Shown in pieces: positions 50,033 to 63,862 of a stretch of DNA of 64,000 nt. The stretch's first letter is position 1, and each line of letters begins with the position of its first letter. The stretch comes from Dirofilaria immitis. Lineage: Eukaryota; Nematoda; Chromadorea; Rhabditida; Onchocercidae. Made by a program: the position numbers and the translations under genes. The DNA is taken from assembly GCA_024305405.1 (NCBI GenBank), contig JAKNDB010000088.1, positions 1,072,001-1,136,000 of the forward strand, written 5' to 3'. The notes under the pieces are model-generated. The model made no database searches and had not been told where the DNA came from. It saw only the letters and a list, made by a program, of their open reading frames with translations.

Positions 50033-51271
50033 TAGAAGCAGTAACATAGTAGCAATAGCAGTTAATAGCAAAAGCAATAACAACATTATCAGTACTAGTA
50101 CCATTAACAATATCACCATCATCATCATCATCACCACCACCATCATCATCATCATCGTATAAATAGTAGCAGGCAACACACTAGCAGCGATACAGCATTT
50201 TGATTGCGCGGCTGTTATTCAAATAAGCCGCGCGTTGTTTCATTGTTACGTGCCGCTTTTATTTCCTTCCTCCTCTTTTTCTATTATCATCACTATCATC
50301 ATTGTTATCGTCATCGTCATTATCATCAATAGTAAATACAAACCACTACTATTGACCACGACAATCATCACCATCATCATCATCATCATCATCATCGTCA
50401 TCATCTAGGACCATTGCTAGCAGCAAGCAGTGTGTGGTAGCAGCTGGAGCAATAGGCTATCATCAAAAAGCTTCCCACTTTGCTAAAACTATACCCTTAT
50501 CCCATTTCTATCCAATTTATCTATCCCTGTACTAAGTACTACTACTACTATTACTACTACTACTACTATTATTATTACTAATACTATTATTAGTATTACT
50601 ATTATTTATTATTATTATTATTATTATTACTGGTATTACTATTGCTAGTACTACTATATTTCATCATCATCATCATCATCGTTGTCATCACAATTACCAT
50701 TATCATTACTATTACTGTTGCAATAGTTAAATATATCATCGTTATTATTATTATTATTAATATTATTGCTACTGCATTTAAATATTATCACTAATATTAA
50801 ATAATAATATTATTGCAATAAATAATAATATTGTTATTAGTATTATTATTACAATTGCAACAACTGAATGTTGCTATTAATATCATTATTATTATTATTA
50901 TTGCTATTATTATGATTGAATATTATTATTGTTGTTGTTACTATTATAGCAGCTGAATGTTATTGCTATTATAATTTACAACCATTAAATATTATCACTG
51001 TTATAAATAGTGGTAATTAAATATTATCACTATTATCATTCTTATTACTATTACTATTATTATTATTAAAATCAAATATTATCACTATTATCACATCAAT
51101 TAAATATTATTATTATTTTTTTCCTCGTTTTGGATGAAAATTTTCGGAAAAGGTAAGCATATATATATATATATGTATATGCAAATTAATCGATGTATTA
51201 TATTTAGAAAAAATGATTATGAATATATTATTGATTTTTTTGAAAACGAAAAATATTATACTTAGTAATTT

Positions 51272-51306
<35 letters not shown>

Positions 51307-51327
51307 TATCATTATTATTCATTATTA

Positions 51328-51371
<44 letters not shown>

Positions 51372-51389
51372 CATTATTATTCATATAAA
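49960..51389 (+). repeat. Cluster of trinucleotide microsatellites (ATC, ACT, ATT)
   Basis: About 1.4 kb made almost wholly of ATC/CAT units (49960-50405), then ACT/ATT units (50530-50650) and ATT/TATCACTATT mixtures to 51389. It includes a less AT-rich island at about 50190-50250 (GATTGCGCGGCTGTTATTC, AAGCCGCGCGTTG). Frames coding poly-Met, poly-Ile or poly-Asn are artefacts. Confidence 0.9.
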
Positions 51390-51430
51390 ATGATGAATTT
51401 ATCGTAAATTTATTCATGTAGAGATTATTT

Positions 51431-51617
51431 TACATTTCAATCAAGAAAATAATCATTATTTCACATTTCAATCAAGAAAATAATCATTATTTTACATTTC
51501 AATCGAGAAAATAATCATTATTTCACATTTCAATCATGAAAATAATCATTATTTTACATTTCAATCGAGAAAATAATCATTATTTTACATTTCAATCGAG
51601 AAAATAATCATTATTTA
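51431..51617 (+). repeat. 31-bp minisatellite, six copies
   Basis: The unit begins ACATTTCAATC(A/G)AGAAAA and ends TAATCATTATTT plus one variable base. Six consecutive units differ mainly at base 12 or 13 and at the last base. It lies just upstream of the Brinker/CENP-B-type gene. Confidence 0.95.
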
Positions 51618-51942
51618 TCATGATTGTGTAATTCATTTAATTTTTCGTTTATCCTTTTTTTTTGCTTTTCTTTTTAACATTAAGTGATTTAATATTTATA
51701 GTAAAGACAAAAAAAAAGCGATAAGAAATATTGTTTTTTAACATTGATGAATATAAATATATAAATAGATAATAGATATCACAAATTGTTATTATTTAAT
51801 AATTATTATCACAAATTGTTATTGTTTAATTATTATTTATCATTTGCTAAGAAGAATTATCAACAAGAACAATAAGCAACAACAAATAGTGATATTGTAA
51901 TAATTTATCAATCTATATGTATGATCTAATCAATATCTAAAA

Positions 51943-54900
51943 ATGGTCGACGATATTGCAACGGGAAATTTGGAAGCAACAATATCGAGAAAACGAAAGG
52001 TAAGTAATTAAATTATTAATAAAAAAAAAAAACAGAATAAAAACAATAAAAAATTAAGAAAATAATAGGTAAAGTTTTAATTTTCGAAATTAAAAATTTC
52101 GTTATTAATTTAAAATTATTAAAAATTTTTTATTAATATTAAATATCATTTAATACATATTTTATTAATGCACACGCAAAATGTATCATAATGGAAATTA
52201 AAAATACGAAATGGCAAGCAATTATATTAATATAAAATGTATCAAAACAGAAATTAAAATAAGAAATGCTAATTATATTAAAAGTTGATAGTTTTCCTTT
52301 TTTTTTGATGAATTAAATATTATTAAATATATTGTTTCAAGTAAATTTCAATTTAATTAAAAATAAAAAAGAAAAATAGTAATAATTTCTATTGATTAAA
52401 TCTTTTTTTTTATATATCGATTTCTTATACGTATATATTTCATAAAAAAATTATCTCATTTTTATACAACATTGATAAAAATGATACTTATAGGTATCGT
52501 TAACATTATTATCATAATTAAAGTGATTCAACATTGTATTATAGTATTGATAAAATGATAATTATAAGTATTATGATTGTTATGAACATAATTATTACTA
52601 ATATCATCCATATGTAAAGGAAAAAATTAAGCGAATGTTTAAATAATAATTTATCAAAAATATTAATTCAAAAATTATAGCCGAAATGATATAGCTTTTA
52701 TTAGAAATATTGATAATATGAATAATGGATATTATCGATTGATAAATAGCAGTGATTTTATGATAATTATATGTATTGGGATTTTTTTGCGATCACAATT
52801 ATTATAAAATCATTTATATATAGAGGAAGAGATTAGGCTAATTTTTAGGCAATAATTTTTAGAAAATATCATCAGTTTAAAAACGATCCAAATTCCGAAT
52901 GAACTTTTAGAATAATGATAATATGAATGATAGATACTATTTTATTGATAGGATTGATAACAGCAATGATTTCATGATAATAACACACGTATGCAAATTT
53001 TATATTATGTTTTATGAATCTTTTTTTTGTTTGATAATTACATATTATCATTATGCAAATTTATTTTACGCTTTATGATTCTTTTGTAATCGATAACGTT
53101 AATTGCATGTAAGTTTGTTTAATATTTTACAAACTTTTTCTTTTTATTTTAAATATATCATATTTAAGTTTATTTTTATTTTTACGAATCTCTTTTTTTA
53201 TAAGCATATATGATTTAATCAATTGTAATGGTATATATTATGTATAGCAATTATTATTTGTTAATTATTTCATATAGTGATAATGATTATTTCGAGAAAA
53301 AGTTTTTCTTTTTATAAAAATAATATTTGAAAAGAAAAATGGAAAAAAATACTTTTTAATTTTTAACTTTTAGCCAACACCAATAAAAAGTGGTCGTCGA
53401 AACAACAATAATAATATGATGATGATTGGTAATGATGGTGATAATAATTGTGGTACAGAATCAGTGGTAGCACAAAAAGGCCGCAAATTAAAGCAATATG
53501 TTTTGGAGGAAAACTTGATATTATCGACTATGCTAAAGTTCGTTTTTATTTTTGTTTTCTTTCTTGTTTTCTGTTTCTTTTTTATGAAAAAATTAATTTT
53601 AGTTTATTTATAATTATAAAGCTAAGTGAATAAGATAGGGTTTTGATTGAATTCAATAAATGAATTTTAAGCATTTTTAATTATATAATTGATCGAAAGG
53701 AATAATTAAGTAATTGATTGAAAATAATGTCAATAGAAGTTGACTGGATTTTTCTTAAAAATTTAGTTCCATCAAAATGTTTATAAAAATTTATTTAAAT
53801 TTAAGAAATGAATTTTAGCATTTGCAGTTAGATAATTAAAATTTCAAAAGAATGGATAAAGATGCTAATGAAAAATTTGTATAAATGAGAAATAATAAAA
53901 AAATTTATTTAATTTTTTAGAAAAGACTTAGATTATAGATGTATAAAATAATCAAATAATTAATTGAAAAAAATGTCAATAAAGTTTGACTGAAAGAAAA
54001 GAAAAAGATGAATAATTTTAATTGGAAAATGTTTTCGTGCAAAATTATTTTTAAAAATTTATTAAATGCATGAAATTAATAATTTTACAGATTAATTTGT
54101 TCAATGAATAAATTTAAGAAATATTAAGAAATAATTTTCTTAAATAATTTTTTTCTGCAAGAAAAATTATGATTAGTATAATTTCGATTTATCGTGAAGT
54201 TTTTTACAGATAATTGGAAATCGAGCAGCTGGACGAGAATTTAATGTTGCGGAAAGTTCTATACGTGAATGGAGGAAGAATGAACAAAGACTTAGGTATC
54301 ATTAAATTTTTCTTTTTTTTCACTGGTAATTTTAAAATTTAACATTCAAAAAGAAATGAATGTAAATATTTTAGATTAATAATAAACAAATAAATCTGAT
54401 TTTAATAGGTCAATGTTTGAAACTACTCCTGAAAGATCACGATTAGATGGTGGTGGACGAAGACCAGTTTCCGATGATCTTGAAAAAAGTTTGGTTAGTT
54501 ATCAAAACAAAAGATACGATATCAATAATGAAACTATATATAGTACACATGGATTTTGCCTGTATGTGTTTTACAATAGTAATGAGTATTTTATTTTGAT
54601 TTAATTTTGCAAAAGTACCAACAATGTATAAGTGTCAGTAGTTACAGTGACAGTGGTGCAGTAGTAAGAATAGTAATACGATAGCAGAAGCAGTAATACA
54701 GTAGTAGGAATTATTATCATAGATTATCAATGGTCATGTTATCATTTTGATCTTATTGAAATATAATTGTTGCGAATTGGGTGGTAATTTAACTAGCAAT
54801 TTGTTAATTATTAATTAATAATTTTCGTTAATGAAAACAAATTGCCGTTATAAAAAAAACTGAGTTACGAGCTAAATGACAGACGCATTTAATTTTTGTT

Positions 54901-57900
54901 AATTAATAGCTATGATGATAAATTAATTAATAATTATAATGATGGAACTACCATTCATGAATAATGATTATTTCCTTTGTCTAAAATTGCATTATCAGTA
55001 AAAAATATCTCTTTTGCTTAAAGCTATCCTTAAGTTTAATTTAATCATTGCAGTTATCAAATTTCAATGCTTTATTCTATAACTATTTCATATGATAATG
55101 CAAAAATATTTATAATGATAGAAGCAGCAGCATTTAAAATTGTAATGAATGATAATAACATTGATAGGAATATTGTTAATTATCGAAAATTATATAAATT
55201 TCCAGTTTGTACAAAGATAAAAAATTCTCATTTCGAAATATTTAATAAATTACGTAAATAATTATATTTATGTTGGATAATTTTCTCCGAAAATTTATGA
55301 TTATCATAATTTCAATGCTACTATAAGCAACTATTACGATATAGATTTTAATTTTCTGTACAATATTATCATAAATCGAATATAATTATTAAAAAATTCT
55401 TGTATTAAAAACTCCAGTCTATATTTTATAAATGTAATAAATAATTATAAATTTATTAACAAAGATGAGAAAAAAATTCCAATTTATACATCAGTGATTT
55501 TTTATTATCATTTAATTTAGATTTTTTTGCATAATTTACTCATTCATTTTATCTTATCATTATTTTTTATCTATTTTTTCGTTAATTTTTATTTCTTCTT
55601 TTTCTACTTCTTGTTATTATTAAAGTTACTTTTTTTTCTAAAATATTAATTAAATAAAATAAAAATTTTCTTTTTTAAATTATCCTTCCGATTCATGTTG
55701 CATTTCAAGAATGCATATTTTTGATGCGAATAATAATATCATTACTTTGTTTAGATGTTAGTTTGAGATTTGATAACTTATCAGATGAAAAATGATTAAT
55801 TTCCTTCTTCATTTTTCGACAGACATTTCTTTTTTTTCGATTTCTTGGCGAACATTTTTTATACATTTTAATATAAATTAGATATGTCATAAAGACTAGA
55901 AGAAAGCTTAAAAGATATTTAAAAAAATAATAATAACAGGATGAAATAAACATGATGAATTTCCTCTTCTTCCTCCTCTTCTTCTATCTAGGGAAATAAA
56001 ATTTTGATTTTTAAATGCTATTCGTTTTTTTCTTTTTTTTGAGTTGGAATGCTTATTTAAATGATATGATAAATCAAATAATTTTCTGACTGATTAAATT
56101 CAATAATCAATTCTAAAATTTTCATATAACTGAGGTAAATTTGAAAAAAATTTCACTTCAAATTTAATAATTTGTTTCTTTCCAAATTATTAAATTAAAT
56201 TTAATTAATCAATTTTTGACAGAAAGTATTAGCTAGCATTAATAATATTAAATATTATAATTAGTTAAGATTGATAATATTAAATATTGTAATTAGCCAA
56301 GATTAATGATATTATTGTAAATGAATGACAATATTGACATATAAATAAAATCGAATATAGAAATCAGTCCTCGTATCTAGTAATCATTATCATAGTATCG
56401 TTATAATTTATTTTGAATCCTTTTTGTAAAAAACATAGCAGATTATTGATTAAATGATATGGCACAAATATATAGATGAATAGGATGAACATTCGGAAAT
56501 TTATGCATTACTGTAATATTGTTACGGTGAATGATTATACGGTATTAATTTTCTTTAAAAATAATTATTTTAAATCTTTTTTATATAAATGATAGCAAAT
56601 TATTGATTATGACATAGCACAAATGTATAAATGAGTAGGATGAATATTCAGAAATTTATGCATTACTGTAATATCGCTATGGTAAATGATATTTACTGAT
56701 GATTTTTAATGATTATTTTAAATTCTTTTTGTAAAAAATGATAGCAGATTATTGATTGCATGATATAAGATTGGAAGAAAGAAAAGGTTTTAAATGGCAG
56801 ATAAAAAGTTGAATATTTTATGATTTATCTAATACAATTCTAATTTGATTTATCTAATACAATTCTAATTTTATTATTTCACGGATTATATAAAATATAT
56901 TCAGCCTTTTTTTCAAATAATTTTTAATTTTATTTTTTTATTTTGATGTTATAATCCCAAACATATGTTGCGATAAATTATATGAGCGAATCAACAACTA
57001 GTATGAAAAAAATGTTTTTTTTTTAAAATTTTTGTTTCCCGAATCTACTAAATTTGTTGCATTGCATAATCGACTGCAATGCTAGGAAAAACATAAGCAA
57101 CTTTTTAGTATAGATGTAAACAACTTTTTAGTAAACACAATGTAATGTTTGAAACAAATCGATATTAATAATAATAAAGTTTTAATAGATGTTCTAATAA
57201 GACTAATTTTGAAGCAATAGATTTAACATTTAACATTCTTGTCGAATTAAATTATCAAAATTTTTTCGTATGGAATCATTGGAATAATTGATAAAATTAC
57301 TTTGTGCTTTTTTTTTTCAAAACTTTTGATAATATTATTTATTCCTAAAATTTATTACTGTTTACTTATTATTATTATTTTTTTCTATTTTTTTGTTGCA
57401 AATTTATTTATGAAAAATATCAAAAATAGTTTATGCAAAATAAAGGCATCGCTAATAAAATAACGACAAATAGAAATATTTGAAGAATGAATGGGATGAT
57501 AATCATATTACGTTGCATTGCTAAATATATATATATATACATATGTGTATATATTTGACAAAATATGTAAATATACTAAACATAACAATACATAATGCTA
57601 GGGATTGTGTAATAATTAAATTTAGAAAAAAAAAAGAGAAGAAAATCATTACGAAAAATTGTTTTTATAGAAAATAAGCTAAAAATTAAATTAAACAAAT
57701 AATTTAATAATTCTTTATTTTTCTATATTCTATTTTATTGTATATTTTATATTCCTATTTTTTATTCAATTAATCAATTGATTATTTATTTTTTTAATTT
57801 CAATTCTTTTTAAAATTTCAATTTAAATTTTTATGACAAATCTTTTATTTCTATTTACGATAGTGAAAAAAAAAAGAAACGATGATAAGATAAAATGAAT

Positions 57901-60195
57901 GAATGATAATTGATAAATTTACAGCTTCAATATGTAACATCAAAAAGTGATAATGAAACAGCTCTAACATGGCATGATATTAAAGAAAAAGCAAATGCTT
58001 TATGGAAAGATATTTGTGATCGAAATCCCGAATACAATGATCGTGGATTTACGGCTAATATGGTAAAGGAGGTTTTTTTCCTTCTGAATCCTTGCTGTAA
58101 TGATCAGAATTAGATTAAACTTAACTTACATTTTCTAAAAATTTTTGATAGAATTTAAATTGAAAATGTTTAGTAAATGTGATAAGTGTTAAAATTTATA
58201 TCCTATATAATTGCTATTTCTATGAAATGTTTAAAAACTTTCGATTAAAAAAATCTGGGAAATTTGATAATAAGCAAATTTTTTTTAGAATTTTTAAAAA
58301 TTTTTATGAAATTTTTCAATTGGCCAGTAGAAATGATCAAATATAGAAACTTGACAATTGAGCCAAATCAATCATTAGGTTGGGATCAAACAAACTTATA
58401 GATTATTGTGCATGGATTATTATTTCATCGATTCTTGAAATTCTTTTTTATTATTTCATCGACTCTCGAAATTGTTTTTTTCTTTTCTCGTCACTACACT
58501 TTGATTCAATGCAAACCATATGTAATCATTCTGACAAAAAGAATTTGGCAACATAGAAAATCTTTTTGTCTGAAAGTTTAACAGAATTTCCAATCAATAA
58601 TCAAAAAGTTTGATAATGCATAGATTAGGAAACTTTTCAATCGATTTTAGAAAGTTTGAAAATGTACGATAAAATTTTTTACTTTATTATACATTTTCAA
58701 ACTTTCTAATGAAACCTATTTGCTCAAAAGTCTAAATAGATTTTTAATCAATAATCAAGAATTTTGATAACATCCAAACTTCATATTTACAAATTATCAG
58801 CTGATTCTATCATATATTTTGTAAAATCATCCTGCAAAGATTTAAATATGTAAATATTACGATCTATTATAGCATAATTGAAATTAATATTTTTATGATT
58901 TTGCAAACTTCTGAAATCGTTACATTAAAAAATCTTATTATAATAGCAAATATCAGGAAATAAAAAAACGAAAAAAACTAAATAAAATTATGAACAAAAT
59001 AAATAAATTATATTTTGTATATAATGTGAATAAGTAAAATATGTTATATATTTACAAACATTTATATTTACTTATTTTATTTCTCGATATTTCCCAATAT
59101 TTAGTTTATCATAAATTAATATCAAATTTCAGAATAGATTAAAGGAATCGATATTTTCATATGTGAGAAATCATTGCATATTTCTGCATTGAAATATAGA
59201 AATAAGTATGAATATGAAATTTTGTTAGCACAAAAGGAATAAATTCAAATTATGGCAAAAGAAAATAATATTTTCATTTTTGAAATTTTCATCTATTTGA
59301 GAATTTTTTTTCCTCTTGGGAATAATTTTAGGAATTATAGGGAAAAAAATCAGAAAAGATTTTTTTCTGTTGAAAAAAAATATATAGCACCTCCAATAAT
59401 ATTATGATATCATATCGATAATAAATTATATGTTAATTTTCTTTTTCTTTCATATTTTTAACCATACACTACATCATGTTTATCGATTTAACTAATAAAT
59501 TAATTTGTTTCAATTGTTAAACTTTTTTGTAATTTTATTTATCTAACTCGTTTTTATATTAAAATTTTAACAATAATTAAACTTGATCTTTCAATTTCAT
59601 TAAAATTGAACTTATAAATTTTAGTTTCAGTTAGAATTAAATTAGAGTTTTTTTTTTAATTTAACTAAGATGAAATTTATAAATTTAATTTGTTTGTTGT
59701 TAATTTTTTTTGCAGGGTTGGGTAGCACGTTTTGTAAGGCGTAACAATATTACCCTTCAAGTAACTAATTCAACTTCCACAATTGCGCCAAAATTGGTTA
59801 ATAGCAGTGATGATAATAATACGAATATTATCGATAATTCGATAAATCGAAGCGATAATAATTCTCTCTGTTGTAATAGTACTGATATGATGGCAAATTC
59901 TTCCTGCATATCGCCATCTACAGTATCTCGAATTTCCGATCTTACTGTAGCAAATACGAATATGAATCATCGCAACGATATTACAAAAACCAATACAACA
60001 GCAATAACAACAACAACATCAACTGAAGTAGCAACACCAATAATATCAACAACGGTACCGGTGACAACTTCAACAATAGCTGTTGCTACAATCAGTAATA
60101 GTACCGTATCGGCAAAAAGCGTCGTAAAATTTTACGCCAAAAAAATCGTTCCAAATGATATTGTTTGCTTAGCAACTAATAATAGAACCCAATGA
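51943..60195 (+). CDS. Brinker/Psq plus CENP-B-type DNA-binding protein, one-base frameshift in exon 2
   Basis: Exons: 51943-51999, 53374-53537, 54210-54295, 54409-54493, 57925-58062 and 59716-60195. The first helix-turn-helix is split over exons 2-3: RKLKQYVLEE and KLDIIDYAK, then GNRAAGREFNVAESSIREW, the Brinker/Psq-type pattern. The second, over exons 5-6, reads TWHDIKEKANALWKDI then TANMGWVARFVRRNNITLQ, the CENP-B/Tc5 type. The rest of exon 6 is N/S/T-rich low-complexity sequence, ending in a short basic patch KFYAKKIV. There is no DDE nuclease domain, so this looks like a transposase-derived or domesticated DNA-binding protein of the nucleus (inference). All phases agree except exon 2, one base short in the A4 run at 53510-53513, inside the conserved helix. 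As written, translation stops right after exon 2 (about 74 residues); with normal phase the product would have about 336. Either a base-calling error or a recent loss. Confidence 0.78.
56435..56760 (+). repeat. Tandem repeat of about 150 bp, two and a part copies
   Basis: ATAGCA(G/A)ATTATTGATT recurs at about 56435, 56592 and 56741, and AAATTTATGCATTACTGTAA in between, within the fourth intron of the Brinker/CENP-B-type gene. Confidence 0.85.
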
Positions 60196-60550
60196 AATTG
60201 CTATCACAATTATTACTACAATATCAATGACGACTAAAACGAACAGCAATGGATTATTTCTATCAATACATTAGTCTTCCTATAGAATACAGTATCAGAC
60301 ATCAGGAGTACTATACTCCGTCATGCCGCTCATATAACTATAGAAACCGTAAATTATCAGTGATTAGATGTTCAATTGTAAATAATATATGTATCAGTGA
60401 TTATAAATTAAGTCGTACATACTGTAGAGTATCAGTGGTTATTATCAGTGGTTAAAAATTAAATCATATATACCGTAGATAATTAGTGATGGAAAATGAG
60501 TAGTAAATACTGTAATTACCAATGATTTTGAAAAAAAGGCTTAGTGAGAT
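60196..60550 (+). other. 3' flank of the Brinker/CENP-B-type gene with ATCAGTGATTA repeats
   Basis: Imperfect copies of TATCAGTG(A/G)TTA occur about five times between 60350 and 60500, with ATACTGTAGA/ATACCGTAGA between. TGTAAATA at 60377-60384 fits the Pumilio/FBF consensus, though such 8-mers are common in AT-rich DNA. Probably 3' untranslated sequence. Confidence 0.4.
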
Positions 60551-62330
60551 GCTTTACTCATTTCTCATTCTTTTTTTTTGATTTTTGCATGATTAATATT
60601 TTAAAGCTTACTGAAAAATATATGATTAAAATTTTTAGAACATTCCAGATTAATATTAATATAGAAAATAGCATTTTTTTATAAATGATTATCATGGTAT
60701 GGCTTTTTTTTCTCTCTCTCTCTCTCCTTAAATGATAAATAGCTGTTTTATATTTTATTTCTTCTCTTCGTAATAATTCAAATATTATTTATTAAAATTA
60801 ATCTATGATTTCTTTTACAATTAATTTGAACGATTCTTTCTTTTTTTTTTCATAAGCATAAAAATTATTATTATAATTATTAAGTAGTTTAATTCGAATA
60901 GTTCTCTTATCATTGTTTAGCTTTTTCATTTTTTTATTATTATTTTTAATAGTTTTAAATTTATACTCATTTTTTTCTTTCACTCATTTCATTCAACCTT
61001 TTTTTCTTTTTTAAAAAAAGTTCTAAGTCAATTTCTTGCCTTCTTTACTTTCATCAGGGAGATGTGATATGGTTTTTACTTTTTTTTTTTTTTTATTTCC
61101 TTTCTTTTCTCTCTCTCTTTTTATATATTTTTAAAATTCAATTATTCATTGAAAAAAATTAGTCATTTGAAATATATTATTTCACTTTTTTTTTTTTGCT
61201 TTTATTCATATATACGTATATGAATCATTCATTTTTGATCGTCGTTTTTTGAAATTTTTAAAATTAAAAAAGAAAAGAAGTCGAGAATTGAATTATTAGT
61301 CGAGAATTATTATAAAGCAAAAATAGGCGAGAAAAAAAATTAAGCAAAATTTACGTTTTCATGCTTTTTTTTATTTTTATTCTCTTTTTCTTATAATTTA
61401 TGCTTTTCGTTCTTCAAAATTTAAATTTAAAAAAAAGAAATGAATTAATTAATAATATTTATGACTATTTATATATGTATACATATGTGTTTTTGATTTT
61501 TAATTTCCGATATTTACAATTTTAGTTAATAAATATGAAAAAAAAGAACCAACGATAATTATTAATAGTAATAATAATATATGCATGAATTAATTTATTT
61601 GTTTATTTATTTATTTTTTATTTATTTTTATTCGGCAGCTTTCATCGATCCAAAAAAAAAATTAAAAAATAGAAATGTTCTCAATAAATTACACCTCGTG
61701 ATAAATTATAATTCATCCGGTTGGTGCCGTTTAAATTTTTATCCGGTTTTGATATCATTTATTGTCTTCCTTTTTTTTTTTTTTTTAATTTTGATTTATA
61801 CATTTTCCGTCCATTTATCTATTCATTCATTTTTATCTGCAAACTTTTTATTCAAACTATCATTTCAACAGATGAACAAAAAGCATTGTGATAAACTTAT
61901 CTGACTATTTACTATTTCCTTTAATGCTTTTTCTTTTGCTTTTTGCAAACAAAAAGCAAAAGGGATTTTTTTCAACTTTTATCAAATGATACTAATATAT
62001 AATCATTCTCGGCTAACAATCTTGTCATAAATTTATCCGGTTATTTATTATTTCTCTGTTGCTTTTACTTTTCGTTTTTGGTTGCTAAAAAAAAAAAAAC
62101 GATATTTTTCCAACTTTTATCGAATGATAGCAATGATTATTCTCGACACCAAACGTACGAATTAATACAAAGAGGTATTTTTATCGCTATCATTAAGAAG
62201 AAAACAATGGTTTTTTTCTCGAATTTTAAAATTAATTAATAATTTTCTTCTACTAAAATTTGCAACATTTAAAGAAATGATAGCGAATTATTTTATTTTT
62301 CTTTTTTTCTATTTTCTCTTTATTATTTAT

Positions 62331-62351
62331 TGATATTATTATTATTATCAC

Positions 62352-62405
<54 letters not shown>

Positions 62406-62429
62406 TACTATTATTATTATTATTATTAT
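62331..62429 (+). repeat. (ATT)n microsatellite
   Basis: About 30 TTA/ATT units with a few substitutions. Confidence 0.95.
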
Positions 62430-63744
62430 TGTTTGTTAAATGATATGATTATTAAATTTTCTTTCTCTTTCTTTTTCTCCTTTTTTTCGCATATAAATTT
62501 TAATTTATGGCCTTTTTAACGCTCAATTATTTTGATAAAAGAAGGAGATACTATAATTCTTTTCTTTCCCTTTTTTTTTTTCATTATCAATATTATCATT
62601 TTTGTTTATCCGAATTTATTGGCAATAATTCAATTGTATTTTAAAAATTTGAAATTTTAATAGGAAAATATGTGTAATTTTATAATTTTCTTTTCTGAAA
62701 TTTTTGAAAACTTCAAAATTTAAAATCAAGTTTAATTTACTGATAAGCCAAATTTAGTAATTCAAGTTTATTTAAAAGTTTAATTTTTGAATTTATTTTA
62801 AGTGTTTTTCTTTCGAATTAATGTGATTGAATTTAAAAGTTAAAAATATTTGAACATTTATCAAATTTGATTGATAATAGTGATAATGATTATGGTAATT
62901 ATTTAAAAAATAAAAAAAAGGAAAAAATTGTTAATATTGTTTTATAACAATGAATGATTCGTTTATTTCATCAATTAATCCTTTTAATCTGAGCTATTTT
63001 AATTTTAAGCCGTTCGCTATAATACCAATTTGTTTTCTCGAAAAAAAGTACCACTTATCAGAGAATTAAAAGAAATTTAAAATTTTATCCATTTGTATAC
63101 AAATATCTAAAGAACAAAAATAAAAATAAAAAATTTGATCGATTAATTAATTAATTAGCTCAAATATACACCTCTATTTGCTTGATATTTGTTAATTAGC
63201 AATTGATTTCTCTCTTTTCCTCTATTTCATTTGCAATATATTTTCTTTTTATCATTGGAAATTTTTTGTTATCATTGAAACCGGTGATAGATATTGTTAA
63301 ATTCAAATCATTTGTAAAAACAAAAAATAGAAAAAGATTTGAATTATTCTAGCAAATATAAGATGATAACTTCAATTTACTAATGATATATATTAAAGAT
63401 TGATGATTAATTTGCTGTGTACTGTAAAAATTCATGATAAATGATAATAATTTATGATTGATATATTCTGATATTTGTTTGAAATGAAACTGATATTTAC
63501 CGTATTCGGTTTTTTTTTTCATTTTTTTGAAATCGTATCTGATTGTTACAATCGAACGATTGCATTGTTTTATTAATATTTTATATATTTTTGATTAATA
63601 ATAAAATTTTTAAATAACTTATTGTAATTGATATCGAAGTAATTGTTATAAACAAAGCAAACAATGAATGTTTATCTTTTCAAATTATCGTTTTAAATTT
63701 TAGACGAACTTACTTAAATTTCTAATTTTTTTTCCCATCTACAA

Positions 63745-63862
63745 CGATAATAATATGATCGGAAAATGTAGCTTAAAATATTATCCGAAACGATAGAAAT
63801 ATGATCGGAAAATACGGCTGAAATATGATCTAAAGAAGATAGCAATATGATCGGAAAATAAT
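63745..63862 (+). repeat. 46-bp tandem repeat, about 2.5 copies
   Basis: CGATA(A/G)(T/A)AATATGATCGGAAAAT recurs at about 63745, 63791 and 63837. Confidence 0.85.

Noticed and set aside
61581..61904. 107-codon Phe/Ile-rich frame
   Set aside because: Crosses long T runs, with no splice or start support.
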